Of a DNA stretch of 64,000 nucleotides, positions 21,901 through 34,341 are shown one piece after another. Every line of letters begins with the position of its first letter. Within the stretch, counting starts at the first letter, position 1. The notes below the pieces were generated by a model. That model saw only the letters and a list, made by a program, of their open reading frames with translations. It did no database searches and was not told the origin of the DNA. Source of the DNA: Stichopus chloronotus (Eukaryota; Echinodermata; Holothuroidea; Aspidochirotida; Stichopodidae); assembly GCA_021234535.1 (NCBI GenBank), contig CM037833.1, forward strand, positions 4,982,709 to 5,046,708, read 5' to 3'. A program made the position numbers and the translations under genes.

Positions 21901-22900
21901 TCAATTATCATCATCATTATTATTTGCCATGGCCAATAAGAAACAAAATGAAGAAACTTCTGTCGGTAAGCCCTACTAAAATCGGGAAATTCTTCAATGC
22001 TCAATTGGTGCCAAACTTGCACGGATCATAGCACCACAACTTCTTCCAAACGAAGGAGGGTGGGATGGGGCAGGGCCGTAAACACGGGGTGGTCTCTAAT
22101 TTCCAAAAAGTCGGTCTCAAATCAAGTCCAGCCTAAAATGCAGCTCACGTATGCGAAACCTGCATTTCAACCAGTGATTGGTCAGTATTTACGCTAGAAA
22201 ACTTATTTGGCCAATGACAAACGTCAATCCAAATGGCGACAAAAAAGTAATACATAAAAACAGAACAAGCTGCAAGCATGCACGTACGTACACATGTCAT
22301 ACACATCATAACAACCAATTAGGGCCGTTGGTAGTATGAACAGACGACTACAGTTTTGGCGCGCATAATAATGCATAATACGTTACCGGTACCGTGCTTG
22401 TAGTCCCAGTAGTATTTTTGTACCTACTTCGTACACGTACGTACACGTGTCGACTGTACTATATGTATGGCATATACAGGCCAGCAGAAGCTAACGTTTG
22501 GTCTACAGAATTTATCATCTTACCAATAATTATGGCAGCCGAAACAAGTATTCGGTAAGTGTTAGCAAATCGTTTGTTAGGCAGTTGACTTTGCCCTAAA
22601 TTATCTTCGGATTTGCCCATGATTTCTTGAACGAAAGAACGAAATTGCAGTAGGTAGCCCATAACTCGATCCCGCCACCGAGGGAACATTGATCATACTC
22701 TAACCTCCCACCTGAAGGTAGGCCTAGTAATAGTACCGTACTAGTACTTTTTAAGTGCATAGAAAACGGCACAGAAACAACAAATACAAACTCAAACCGG
22801 CTCAGGAAAAGCAAAAACGCGAACTATTTACACACTACCAAATGAAACAGAAAATTATGTCTATGTACATATGTACAGGAACCCAAAAAAAATTACAACT

Positions 22901-25900
22901 TCAATACCAACCGGTCCGCCCGCACCGAAGCAATTGGACCCCACCGTCTGCCAAACGTCGACCTAGACAAACGAAGTCGGACTCAACCCTCAACCTAATC
23001 TCCGCCTTCACCGATGCCAAGACGACGTCCGCAGGCCGCCCCTCACCCCTAAATACAACGTTCTCTCCATACGGCCAGCTTTATGGAGGCCGATATAAAG
23101 GTAAGTATCTCGCGAACACTTGTGTTGCACAATGGGGGAGAGAGACCATACAAAACGTAGTCCCGGCTGACCGTCCATGTGTTACAAAACGTGAGGCGAT
23201 CAGTCAGGACTTGAAACCATTCCCATAGGAGGGCCACAAAGTCACACTGCCAAAACACATGTGGAACACTCTCCCATCTTGTACATCCATTGCGGGGGCA
23301 AATGCCATCTCCAAGACGCCACCGGTTGCGCTTGAGGTTGGTTACAATGGCATCATGCGCAATGCGCCACAACAGGTCTCCCCGGCGAAAGTCAAGTGAC
23401 CTGCTGTGAACTACACTCCACACTTCCGGCCCCGAAGCATAGTCGTTTGGATGGACCTGGCCGACCAATTCATCAAAAATAGCCCGATATTGGGTCCCCG
23501 CAATGGATTGCGAGACGTCCCCCACGGACAATATAATACGGAGAGTGTCCCTCATGTGGCCGTAGGCCTTCGTGGGCCTCCAGCTGTGGGGAGCACTGTT
23601 GCTAAATAGGGAGGGGAAAAAACGGCGGAAAGAAAGCCCTCCCCAATATCGAACAAAATAGGCAAACGGCATGTTGCTATCAACAGCACTATAAACACAT
23701 TTGGTCAGGAGAAAACGGAGCTTGGAAGGGAAATGTACAAGGCCCAATCCCCCACTCCTAAGGTCCTGATACACCACCCTTCTTTTGACCAACTCCGTCT
23801 TCCCTGACCATAAAAAACTAAACACGGCCCTCTCGAGTCGAGCCAGGACACCATCTGGAGCAACCAGAACAGTGCCCGGGTACCACAAGAGAGGGTAAAC
23901 GAAACGATTGATAACAGTAACCTTCCCCAACAGGCTAATGTAGCGATCCCTGAAGTCCTTCAACCTAGCCTCCACCAGGTTCACTTTCTCGTTCCAGGTA
24001 AGTGACTCCGACGAACCATAACCAAACCATATACCATTAATTTTTAATGCACCATCCACCCACGATGCCGCGAAGGGCAGTTGCCTATATCGCCACCCAC
24101 CTAGACGAAGTCCTTTGGTCTTTGTTGGGTTCAGTCTGGCACCTGTTGCTCTTTGAAAGGTAGCCAGCGTGCCAGTAAGGGCCCTGAAGGAGGCTAGGTC
24201 AGAGACTACGCAAGTGACGTCATCAGCGTACTGAAGGCACTTGACCTCAGATCCACCAGGAATATTGAATGGTCGGAACAAAGGGTCGACTTGAAAGGCT
24301 CTTACAAGGGATTCACTAAACAAAACATAAAGGAGAGGTGAGAGGGGACACCCTTGTCGTACCCCGCGCTGGACTCGGAAGGTGTCCGATGAAAAGCCAT
24401 TCACAATAACACAACCGTTTACATTATTATACAGTAAATTAACCCATGCAACAAAAGCTGGGTTTAAATTAAACTTCGCCAACACTTTTAGGAGAAAACC
24501 GTGATCAACCATGTCAAAGGCCTTCTCCTGATCGAGCGAGACAAGCGCACATGGGAGGTCACGGTCAATAACATATTCAACTAAGTCCCGCATCAACCAG
24601 AGGTTCTGCTGAACACAGCGTCCCCGCACCGCACATGTCTGAAAAGGTCCAACAAGATCCGGCATAACTGTGCCTAGCCTGTTACAAAGGGCTTTTGCCA
24701 GGATCTTGTAGTCCACGTTCAGCAGGGTGATTGGCCGCTTGTTTTTCGGTTCAAGGGGATCCACTGACTTTGGCAAAAACGTTATCACACCTGTGCGCTG
24801 CGAAGGGCTCAATGAGCCAGTAAGGAAGGCGGAGACGAATACATCACGCAGATCGGGACCAACGGTACTCCAGAAGCGTTTATAAAATTCAACCGGAATA
24901 CCGTCGGACCCAGGGGCTTTACCGGATTTCATCTTCGCCACCGCCCTCCAGAGCTCGTCGACTGTCAACGGAGAACCAAGTTCGTGGTTCTCATCGTCGG
25001 AAGGGGCCCAAACAAAATTATCTAACAGGGACTGTTGAAGGTCCTCATCGACATCTGCTGCAGTATAAAGCTGCTCATAGAAGTTCTTAAATACCTCTAC
25101 GATGTCGAGAGGGTCCTTCTGTACCACACCATGGACGTCACGGACTGCCTTTATGCGCCGATCAATGGCGTACTTCGTGACGTCTCGGTAAAACTTAATA
25201 CTTGGTCTTTCCTCCGCCTCCACGCAACGCACTCGAGCACGGACACGAGCCCCGTGTAGTTTTTGATCAAGATACCGCTGGATTGCGTGAAGCGGGACTT
25301 CACATCGTCCCACCACTCCAAACCCGATGAAAAGGCCGGCCTCAGTGTTCGCCACCCCCCCGTACCTGGCCTTAAACTGTTTGTTATAGTCATCCTCCGT
25401 CAGAACATCAGTGTTCATTTTCCATGGCCCTCTCCCTATTGGCCATGACACTGGGGGCCGAAAGGAGACAGTAACTGCATCATGGTCCGAAATTGGACAT
25501 GTCACGATTTCACAGCACCTCGGAGACAGGGCAGGTGGAGAGTACACCCGGTCCAACCTTGAGGCATCCGAGCCATCAGGGCGGTGCAAAGTGAACATGG
25601 GTAGCCCGGGGTGTTGTACCCTCCAAACGTCAACCATGTCGTGATTCTTTATAAATATGTCCAATTCCGCCATGCCGACATCACAGCTCGACGATGCGCA
25701 CGAAGACATTCGGTCGAACCGTGTGTCAGGGACACAGTTAAAGTCTCCAGCCAGGATGCAAGGGGTAGAGCCAGGAACGAAGGAAGGTAGGGTAGTGAAA
25801 AAGTTCCTCCTATCTGAAGGCCGATTGGGTGCATAAATATTACACAGGCAGAAGCTCCCACACGGATGTTTTATGGTGATGCATACCAACCGGCCTTCAT

Positions 25901-26171
25901 GATCACGATCAACTTTTCCAACCAGGGAAGTCCATCTTGGTGAAACTAAAATAATAGAGCCACACGACGACGTAGTACCAAAGGAAGCATGCAAACCCCC
26001 ACCCCATTCATAGGACCAGGAGTAGACATCGTCCTCATTTACAATGTGAGTCTCCTGGAGGAAAACGAAGTCCACTCCTAGTGCTTTAGAAAACTGGAAA
26101 ATTCGGGATCGCTTCCGACTGTCCCTCAAGCCATTTACATTTAGGGTCATGAGGGACAGGAGACCCGACAT
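22901..26171 (-). CDS. Tx1-like LINE ORF2 (endonuclease-reverse transcriptase), C-terminal frameshift
   Basis: The open frame gives 1040 residues with a stop at 23049. It starts with an exonuclease-endonuclease-phosphatase domain: LNVNGLRD at residues 10-17, LQETH at about 38-42, then GDFNCVPD and SDHDAV. The RT domain follows: PGSDGIPVEFYKRFW, RPITLLNVDYK, SLDQEKAFDMVDH, GVRQGCPLSPLL and the catalytic YADD at about residue 648. A zinc finger of the zf-RVT type lies near the end (CPRNGC...HVFWQC). It would nick target DNA and reverse-transcribe element RNA in the nucleus. Around 23070 the frame slips by one base: a second frame continues with PADVVLASVKAEIRLRVESD for about 55 codons to a stop at 22901-22903. 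The catalytic parts look intact. Confidence 0.9.
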
Positions 26172-26192
26172 GTTGGAGTGGGGAATGTGTAT

Positions 26193-27329
26193 CTACCCAT
26201 CTGTCCCTGACTTGGCCTTCTTATTACCCAAATTTGAAGCTGATGGCTCAGGAGGATGAACTCCCTGATCTAAAGCATCGCCTGAAGCCGACTTTTTCAA
26301 CTTTGTTTCGGGTGACGCCCCCTCACATAAGTCAAACCAGCTCTCCCCGGGTGGTGGGTCTTTGGTGGGGGTTCTGAGGCAGGTCCCCCAGGACATGGTA
26401 GAATCGGACTCCGAATCTGATGACAGTTGGAGGTCATCCTCAACAGTTAACGCTCCAGTCTCCCCGGGTGGTGGTGGGGAGGGTGATGGAGAGCCTGCCT
26501 CAGAGGAGCCATCATCACATTGCTTAGAGGCCTTGAATTCCTCGAAAACCTGATGAGCTACCTCATCAAGTGAAGGGGAACCCGGTTCCTCCATTGGTTC
26601 AGGGCCTGACTGCGAGGGATCCGGAGAGGGACCCTGTGAGGGATCCTGCGTTGGCCCACCGTCCGCACTGGCACGGGCGGAGTAAGATGTTGGGCAGGAG
26701 CCAGACACATGTCCCTCCCCTCCACACAGATTACACCGCACCTGGTTGGGACACTCAGCCTTGTCATGTCCAAGTTGTAGGCACTTGCCACAGCGTCTAT
26801 TCGGACGAGTCTTGGCCTCGTGCCCCTCTTCTCCCCACTTAAAGCATGTGCGGGGCTGCCCAAAGTATCTGATGTGGGCCTTAGATCCCCCTATGAAGAG
26901 GAAGGATGGAATATCCCTCTTCAGTACCATACGGAACTGTCTCTTTCCGTTCAATATGCCCTTTAAATCACCTTCACTGTAGGTGACCCACCGCATATCC
27001 GAGACAGTTCCGTACTGACCCAGAACCCTCGCAACCAGGGCCTGATCGACCTCAAAGTTCAGGTACAGGACTGTTACCACCACAGAGCGATCATATGGGG
27101 TAACAGTGATCCCTTCTAGCCCAGTAAGGCAAGATACACCCTGACGTCGGGCAGCATCCGACCTGAACTTTAAGTCATACGTGTTGGGGGCAGCAAGTGC
27201 CTGCAACATCTGTATTTCCTTCAGGGATAATCCCCTTTTCTTAAACAACGAAAAAACTTGAGGGGGTGTGACATTCACACCCGACTCAAAATGTAACTTA
27301 ACAATCGTGCTATCCCGACCTCCGGGCAT
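26193..27329 (-). CDS. Tx1-like LINE ORF1 (CCHC nucleic-acid-binding protein)
   Basis: This is a 378-residue ORF. The N-terminal part (to about residue 150) includes TVTPYDRSVVVTVLYLNFEV and SFLFIGGSKAHIRYFGQPRT, a region resembling an RNA-recognition fold in Tx1-type ORF1 proteins. A series of zinc knuckles follows at about 158-215. The first reads CFKWGEEGHEAKTR, where two cysteines expected from the copy at 2590-3588 are replaced (W and R). Later knuckles (CGKCLQLGHDKAEC and CNLCGGEGHVSGSC) are complete. The C-terminal third is rich in P, S, D and E. The protein is expected to coat element RNA. The ORF starts at the first ATG, with a hydrophobic overlapping ORF upstream judged spurious. 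Confidence 0.85.
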   Translation of the reverse strand: MPGGRDSTIVKLHFESGVNVTPPQVFSLFKKRGLSLKEIQMLQALAAPNTYDLKFRSDAARRQGVSCLTGLEGITVTPYDRSVVVTVLYLNFEVDQALVARVLGQYGTVSDMRWVTYSEGDLKGILNGKRQFRMVLKRDIPSFLFIGGSKAHIRYFGQPRTCFKWGEEGHEAKTRPNRRCGKCLQLGHDKAECPNQVRCNLCGGEGHVSGSCPTSYSARASADGGPTQDPSQGPSPDPSQSGPEPMEEPGSPSLDEVAHQVFEEFKASKQCDDGSSEAGSPSPSPPPPGETGALTVEDDLQLSSDSESDSTMSWGTCLRTPTKDPPPGESWFDLCEGASPETKLKKSASGDALDQGVHPPEPSASNLGNKKAKSGTDG

Positions 27330-28425
27330 AGCAACGATAAAGTGGCACTAGGCCACGCAAACAAGGAACAGAAAATCAAAAGTGTAACAAAGAAAACGGG
27401 ACCCAACCACAGAAACAAACCCAGACAAACTGAAAACAGTGGCAGTGAAAAAAGTAGCAGTAACAGTACAAGTAGAGCGACAGCAGAGGAGCGAGACGAA
27501 AACACGTCTGCACTCATCGCCCTATATGGGCTAAGATGAGATATTGTAGTCACTTGGCTAGTGGAGCTATATACTGTACTGTTCACCCATGGGAGAACAT
27601 TTGCCATGGAAACACTTGGAGTGGATGAGTAGCTACACCCCGGGGGTACCCCATGGTAAAGTGACCACGTACGGGTACAGTCGGGTCCAGTTGGGTGGTA
27701 CTGGTATAAGTGAAAACGTCCGTGCCGATGTGTGTGCGTTTGTGTGTGATTTCAAAGCGCTTGGTGACACCTCATTTCCGTTCGTCTAGGTGCAAGCTTT
27801 TGCTCTGAATGCTCTGAACTAGCGCCCGTTACAGTTGAATATTTCAGGAGATGACCGAAAAAGGTGTATGATTTCCTGAAGGAATGTTTTCTTGCTTTCT
27901 TAAAAATAAAAATATTTTCACCATATTATATGAACAAACTAGAGCACCACTGGTGCAGAGGCTCATACCTCAAAATCCTGAAGGTACCATTTATGTATCA
28001 TTATGTCAAATCATAGGCACCTCTGAGTATCATTATACCTAATCATCAGAATTTCATAAACTTGTGCTCCAACAGTGCATAAGTTTGATCTTTGTCAATA
28101 AATTAAAGTTGTAAAAATTTTAATGGGTACTACCAAAAAAACAATGCTTCTAATCAGCATCAATATTCACGTCCAATAATTATGGAAACTGTCAACTTTT
28201 ACTCATTTTTCTTATTGGTTTGTACTGGCTATGGGTATATGAATTGGTGCTAATGTGGAAAAGTAAATGGTCACGAGTTTTCCAAAACCAATTTAAATCA
28301 TTAGCAACTCACTCATTAGTGGTCATTTACATGTGACTCATAATGGGCCCTCTTAGTTGAATTTTGATCAGTTACTAAAAGTGGTATATTTTGTGAAGAC
28401 TAACTGATGTTCACGGAACAACTCA

Positions 28426-28578
28426 AAGTGCCCCTTTAAGTGCATATACTGGTCAACACACCTAAGGGCAATACAGAGTTTCAGTTAGCATACCAACTAA
28501 CACTGTCCAATTACTCAATTATCATTCATGCACGATAGGGATATTTGAGATGTGTAGGACAGTTTAAAGGGGCACCTT
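28426..28578. mobile_element. Small TIR element, 153 bp
   Basis: The left end AAGTGCCCCTTTAA (28426-28439) is the reverse complement of the right end TTAAAGGGGCACCTT (28564-28578) with one mismatch. The interior is AT-rich and non-coding. The inverted repeat is only about 14 bp, so this is a tentative MITE. Confidence 0.45.
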
Positions 28579-28599
28579 AGACAAACTTTTTTGTACACC

Positions 28600-28940
28600 C
28601 CAGATGAGGCACCACCTAGGGATTATTGTGTTCAAGTTAAATATAAATCCATGGATGCATGTGTGAGAAACATTTCAAACAGAATTTCACATAGTGGGCC
28701 ATTGGGCCCACATGGGACCTTGGACCAAAAATTCCTGAACACCCCGAAGGGACCAATATCTGAGCATCATCGTGACAAACCATCAGCATTGTACAGTATA
28801 ATTTCATAAAATGGGCCGCAGGGCCCACATGGGACCTTGGACCAAAAATTCCTGAACACCCTAAATGGTCCACCACCTATGGAACATTGTGTCCAAGTTT
28901 CAGACAAATCCATGAAAGCATGACGGAGGAGAAGCATTTT
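28600..28940. repeat. Degenerate tandem repeat, period about 117 bp
   Basis: A 41-bp block starting GGGCCCACATGGGACCTTGG occurs exactly at 28704-28744 and 28821-28861. Flanking phrases (CACCACCTA..G.ATTATTGTG; AAATCCATG.A.GCATG) recur at 28610 and 28868. Related, more diverged sequence lies near 27950-28080. It is non-coding. Confidence 0.7.
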
Positions 28941-31451
28941 TAACAATTGTAAACAGATAGAGTGACGCCGCACCATTACAATAGCTCACACCAGCTAGCT
29001 GGTATGAGCTAAAAATTCAATCAATATTCGACCATTCAACATGCAACATCATGCCAAGTGTTGCCTTATCCCCACTTCCAGCCCTGGAATGCAGATCTGC
29101 AGTAGATTTCACATAATGGCTAGGCCTATACTGTATTGAAATGGTAATTTCGATCTGAGCTATTCTAGCGTACACTACAGGGCTTGATAGAAGTGCAGTC
29201 GCCACAGTGAAACCTGTAAAGCCTATAGAAATCTACATTTTATCAAAATAAGCTGTAAGATTCCAGATTTCAAAACAAATAAATTTTGGAGTTCCTTGCT
29301 TTTTCATCATGATAACCCATCAGAACCAATTTGTGGTTTATGTGACACGGCTCGAGAAATTAGGATATCAAAAAAGTCAGTCGTCCCAGGGACATGATTA
29401 AAAAATATGGTTGCCTTTCGAAATTTTAGGTTGTCCAAAATTCATGACTGAAAAGCCAAAAGGGCCACTTCCATGTACCAGGGAGTGCACGTAGCATTTC
29501 CTTTTTATTTTAGAGACTAAATTTTATTTATTTTTTAACCCAAAAAAGGAGGAAAATACACCGGGCGTCCAGAATTGGCCCTTCCAGTGATGGGAATTAA
29601 GAAGCAATTTTTTTATGGCTTCAATAGACCAGCACTGTGCTGGTCGAAGACCCCAGAATTTCAGTGGATCGGTGGCTACAGTGCCTATGTGCCTTTATTG
29701 AGGACTACTGTAGGCTAGGTCTAGCCAGGTCCTAAGCTTTTCAATGGATGGTAGGCCCTAGTAGCGACTGTGTATAGCCTAGCCAGCTTTTTGTGACTGA
29801 TTTTAGGCTTATGCAATTTTCTATTCTTTCAAATTTCATTAGTTTCAGTTGATACTCCTTTCATCCTTGGAAGAGGTATAGGAGCTAATAAAAATAACAT
29901 AGCCTAGGCCTAGCCTAATGTTAAGTAAGATTGTTTTCATTTTAAAAAACTTTTAAAAAGGGAAAAGCCGTTTTCATCTAAGCCTAAGCCTAGATGAAAA
30001 GCAGACGAAAAGATGAAAGTCATGAAAGACTCTTGGGAGGGAAATAGGAGATTAGGCTAGGCCTAGTCAGATTTTGCAAAACATGATAGCCTACAATCAA
30101 AAGTGTCATGACAATATTAATTTATTTGCCTGAAAAGATCAATGGATTTAACCTGAAATTGAGCAAAGAAAGTTTGAAAAATTTTGATATCATTTGCCCA
30201 GATGGTGTCATGCCATCTACTCTGATGAGTATACGGTAGTCTAGCCAACTTGGCAAGTAGCTAGGCTAGTCCTAAAAGGTTACATCAAATGTTTACAAAT
30301 TTGCATAGCAATTTTGAGGTTTCTGGCTTCTCTATCACAGAATCATTAAAAACCCCAAAGTTGTATGTACAAAATTTGCTACGTAATGTTGCATTTATGT
30401 GGAAGTTTGTTCTTCTTGTGAGGCAAAATGCGAGGATGCGATACCAGAGAAATTATTCCCCGAATTTGATCAAGATAATTTTTTGACCACAATTTCATCG
30501 CTGTAATGTCAATTGTTGCTTGTAATCTTCATTTTTCATGGAGAGAGATTTTTTACCAGTGAGTGCATTATCAACCATTCAATTTTGTGTCTTTGTGTTC
30601 ACAGGTAGCTACATCACCAGGCTGCTAGCAGTATTTTTTTATAGTTTTGTGAATTAAATGTTGTGTTACACAAAATTTGGCATACATTTAACCACAAAGT
30701 GAGAAAATAATTCCAACATTAGTGCCCAAATTTTTCCCAATTCACAAAGTGCACTGAACTATTCAAAATTCTAGGGTTTCACCAGCTAGTTAAGGTTGCA
30801 TTGAAAGGTCATAACTACATATAATTTGCTACAGTGCTACATCCTCTCTTTAATTTCGTGAAATGCCAGCTAGCGATGTGTTTGCCTTACTAGCATACTT
30901 GAATACTGTACACTCTAGAACATGTATCTTCACTTGTTCATACAGTTTATAAGCTGTAGAATATGTACATGTACATGCATATATAGACAATATCAATTAT
31001 CTCTGGAAATGTTTGTGTGTATGTATGATACTTGGCTTGGAACATCTCTCTTTTATTGGTGGGAAGCGAAAGGTTATGTGAGGTCAACAGAGGTCTAAAA
31101 CCAAAAATCCTTATAGACACGATATCTCAATCTAGATAGCCTGGGAATTGTGGATGCTTACATACTTTGCATATGGATGAGTTGTAGTCAGAAGATATGA
31201 ACCCTATTGGTTTTGATAGCGATCAAGGCAGGTTATCTCAGGTGCCTGTAAACTTGCAAGTGACGGAAAAGGAAATTTATAGTATGAGAACCACTTCACC
31301 ACACAAACAATCATTAGAGAGAAAACCTACTAATTGGGAACATAATGCAGTCACCCTACCCTTTTTCCAAAGAAAATTTTACCTTAAAAGTTTTCATTTC
31401 ATAGTATGAAACTTATTGTGTTCTTTTGTTTGTATTTCCATGTCTTCATAG
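28941..31451. other. Stretch without recognised gene
   Basis: AT-rich sequence. About 29100-30070 is dense in AGGCCTA/TAGGCC-type words. A block near 31060-31110 is related to the AGGTCA repeat at 11640-12860. No exon could be supported upstream of 31452. Confidence 0.45.
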
Positions 31452-34341
31452 TTAACAAGAGAGATGCAACGGATACAAGACAGTGAAGTAGCCTTCTCTA
31501 CACTCCTGACCAGTGGACTGGAGAAATATTCATATCCACTTAAACAGAAAGGGCACGGGCTCAGGAAACCCCACAGATTTTTGAAAGAGGTTTCACATGC
31601 AGTGGCTTTAATTCGAGGAGAGAAAGAAAAAGGTGAATATGAAATTTGGTCTAAATTAACAAGTCTGAAGCAAACTACATGGAAATTACATAGTTGTATA
31701 TTTGATGTAAAAAAGCAGAAATCCAGAAAATAGCTGCATTTCTCATTAAAATCCATCAAATATCGATAATGTTACAAGGTTTATTCCTATTTCACACTTT
31801 TACATGAAAAATCATGAAGTAAATATACAAACATATGACATCAAAAGAGGGACAAACCATATATGGTCAATGTTAGCCTTTGCTTTTTCAACCTCTATTT
31901 CAAGGACACTGGTAGCAGTGGTATCCCTTGAGGGGTTTATTATGAAAGTTAAAATTGTTTTCTTGCGAAATATTGATATCTTTCTCCAAACTGTAGGGCT
32001 TTTTAAGACATACTTTGAGAATGGTAAAAGATGTTGAAAACTGACAAGTGAAACAGCTCTTTTTGGTGGCAGGTTATCAGAACTTTAAGGCTTAGCATAA
32101 AATTCCTAAGTTGTATAGCAATGTCTCCCAGCCAGGATGTCTAATTCACTTCATATCATCTTCATTACCATTTATGAGTGGGTAGGGCCTGTAACTGATA
32201 TGGGCAGAACAAAAGTGTGGACAAGCAGAATCATAGAACAAGAAGTCTGTAAGGGAAGTTAGTTTGATGGTGGTAACACATGTTGGCAATGAAATGAATT
32301 TGTGATCTATTTTGTAGCCATTTTTATTTTAGTTGACTTAGTTTACATGTCCTGCAGTACCAGGTTCATTGAACTGTAAAGTATGACTTCGTCACTCAGT
32401 GCTTGGCATTATAAGTAGTGCAGGAGCATCTTGATTTTAATTTCGTTTGCTTCATAAATTGATATCTCATGACTATGTGTTTGAACACCTCATTGTTTGG
32501 GCTTTCTGTTTTGGATTTCTTGCTCTAGTAAAACTAGAAATGTGGCGAACGGAACTATATGATGACTGATTCTGGATCATTAATAGTACAGGCAATCTGG
32601 ATGATTTGTTGTATGAAACTGGCAGCTAAAAGATGCATTCTGGCGTGGAAATTCCTTGAAGTAATGAATTGAAAATTGCATCTGCGTGTCAACAAGGGAG
32701 CATTAATTGTGCAGGAAATGAAGGACTTCCCTATTGATTAAAAAATTATGAAATGAATTTTGTATGTATCTTTTTATCTCTGGTTTAAATCCATCTTGTA
32801 ATGCTAGAGGCTTGAAATGCCTATATACTTGAGCTTTCAAAAAACTGTAACCACTCCTTTCATTTTTTCATTTGCATAAGCAACATTGATGGCAGCCTTC
32901 CTGGCAATACCAGGACTTTTTCAAGAAAATGTATCGGATATTTTAGCTCCTGCCGAACAAGAGGTTAGTGGTGGTACTTATATACCCAGTGAAAAATAGG
33001 ACGATTTTGGACGAAGTTTTTCTGTCTTCGATTGTCTTCCTGCGCCTTTTGGATGATTTTTGTACGCAAAATCACTGCTTTTGGACGACTTTTCAAGGTT
33101 ACAAACAAAGGAATGATTTATTGCGCAATGAGCCGACTGTTCCACTTCTTAATGGGGATTTCTACCTCATTTATTGTCGCTTAAGACTGAGGGAATGTAT
33201 AATTGTCCATAAGCAGTAATTTTTGTCGCATTTTTCACTGGGTACTTGTGGAAGGCCAAAGGACCCCATGTAATCAGGACTGCAGGAAATGTGAATAATA
33301 TGTGTAATGTGTGGTTTTAAACCATACTGTATGTAGCTATATAGCAATCCATCTTTTGGTGTAAATGTTGTTTTCATATTAAGGGGAGAAAATTCAGTAC
33401 ATTCTTGTATTTGGCATATTCTTGTCAAGTATTTTCCCAGTTTACCCAATACTGTAGAAAACTACAGAAAACAGAGCTACTTGTTTCATGCTGCATTGGA
33501 GGAAGAGAATATTCAACCAGATGTCTTAGCTTTAGCTGATACCAGTCAGGCTGGTCGGCATAAGCTATAAGGTGATGACAGGCCTGGGTTGCCTGTTATC
33601 TGTCTGTCTCAATTTCTAAATGTATGTCTAATATGTTTTCGTAAAAAAGTAGATCCATTGAATGGGTCTCCTTGAAATTTGGTTTCCTTTTGCTTCGTTT
33701 TTCTACTTCATGGAAATGTATTGATACACAAAATAATGAATGCATGTATGACAATGAAGTAGATGGAAGTAAAACCAAAAAGCCCTAAGGGGCTTGTCAA
33801 GAGTCTTACAACACCTGTTACAATATAAACAATGCTACCTGAAGTAGCTGAGTAACAAACACAAATAAAGCACAAAGAGAAAGTAAATAAAGAGAGAAAT
33901 AGGACAACAAATTGATATAATTAACTAAGTGGGAATTTGGGAACAGAAATCCTTAAGTAGTGGTTCACAAAGTTTGTTAATACTGCAGTCTGCATGGAAT
34001 ACTGAACACCCTAATTGTTATGACTTGTTGTTCAATTTTGCCTACAGACCACCACCAGTCCTGTTTATGTACGACTCAATGGGACCACACCATACAAATC
34101 AGACCATTTCACCTTAGTTTGTGATGGGGAGGTGGCCAGCACTGAGACTCTTTTGAGAGCTGCTTCGCCGTGGGTCATGTCCTTCTACGTTTTTAATCTT
34201 GACTACCCATCTTCAATCAACAAGTCCCTGTATTTCCTGCAGCGCATTATACTAAACATTGAAGACGAGCTTCATGTCCCGAGATGTACAATATCCATCA
34301 CAAATAAGCTTAATGCTGCAAACGCAGGTCTACATGTATAG
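31452..34341 (+). CDS. Three-exon 3' end of an uncharacterised gene
   Basis: Three exons fit together. Exon 1, 31452-31632, follows TTCATAG and ends AAAAAG|GTGAAT; it reads LTREMQRIQDSEVAFSTLLT, then HAVALIRGEKEK. Exon 2, 32881-32963, follows GCATAAG and ends GAG|GTTAGT; it reads LMAAFLAIPGLFQENVSDIL. Exon 3, 34048-34341, follows TTTTGCCTACAG and reads SDHFTLVCDGEVASTETLL, FYVFNLDYPSSINKSLYFLQ and a stop at 34339-34341. Phases agree: exon 1 starts in phase 0 and leaves one base that exon 2 completes (G+CA), and exons 2/3 join in phase 0. The C-terminal portion resembles the end of multi-copy uncharacterised proteins in fish and invertebrates (from memory). The upstream part of the gene was not found. 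It may be a real host gene or an old domesticated element. Confidence 0.5.
32983..33244. mobile_element. TIR element in intron 2, TA target site
   Basis: The left end TACCCAGTGAAAAAT at 32983 mirrors the right end ATTTTTCACTGGGTA ending at 33244, and both ends sit on TA dinucleotides. Total length is 262 bp with no coding capacity. Its ends resemble those of the element at 34435-34622 (ACCCAG...TGAAA), so the two may be related. It lies 20 bp after exon 2 of the gene model. Confidence 0.65.

Larger units (their letters stand above)
22745..27830 (-). mobile_element. Near-complete Tx1-like LINE
   Basis: This is a two-ORF non-LTR retrotransposon on the minus strand. ORF1 (27329-26193) and ORF2 (26171 to about 22901 after a frameshift) are separated by 21 nt. 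The 5' UTR reaches to about 27830, where GC-rich sequence gives way to AT-rich DNA. The 3' UTR reaches to about 22745. Both outer limits are judged from composition only. The ORF1 type (CCHC knuckles) and ORF2 architecture (apurinic-type endonuclease, RT, C-terminal zf-RVT) fit the L1/Tx1 group. No target-site duplication was identified. Confidence 0.85.

Noticed and set aside
23406..27000. Several plus-strand ORFs of 60-90 codons inside the LINE
   Set aside because: They are antisense shadows of ORF1 and ORF2.
27275..27607. 110-codon hydrophobic ORF overlapping the start of LINE ORF1
   Set aside because: It lies in the element's 5' UTR in a different frame. The hydrophobic run comes from a simple-sequence tract, with no homology to any LINE protein.
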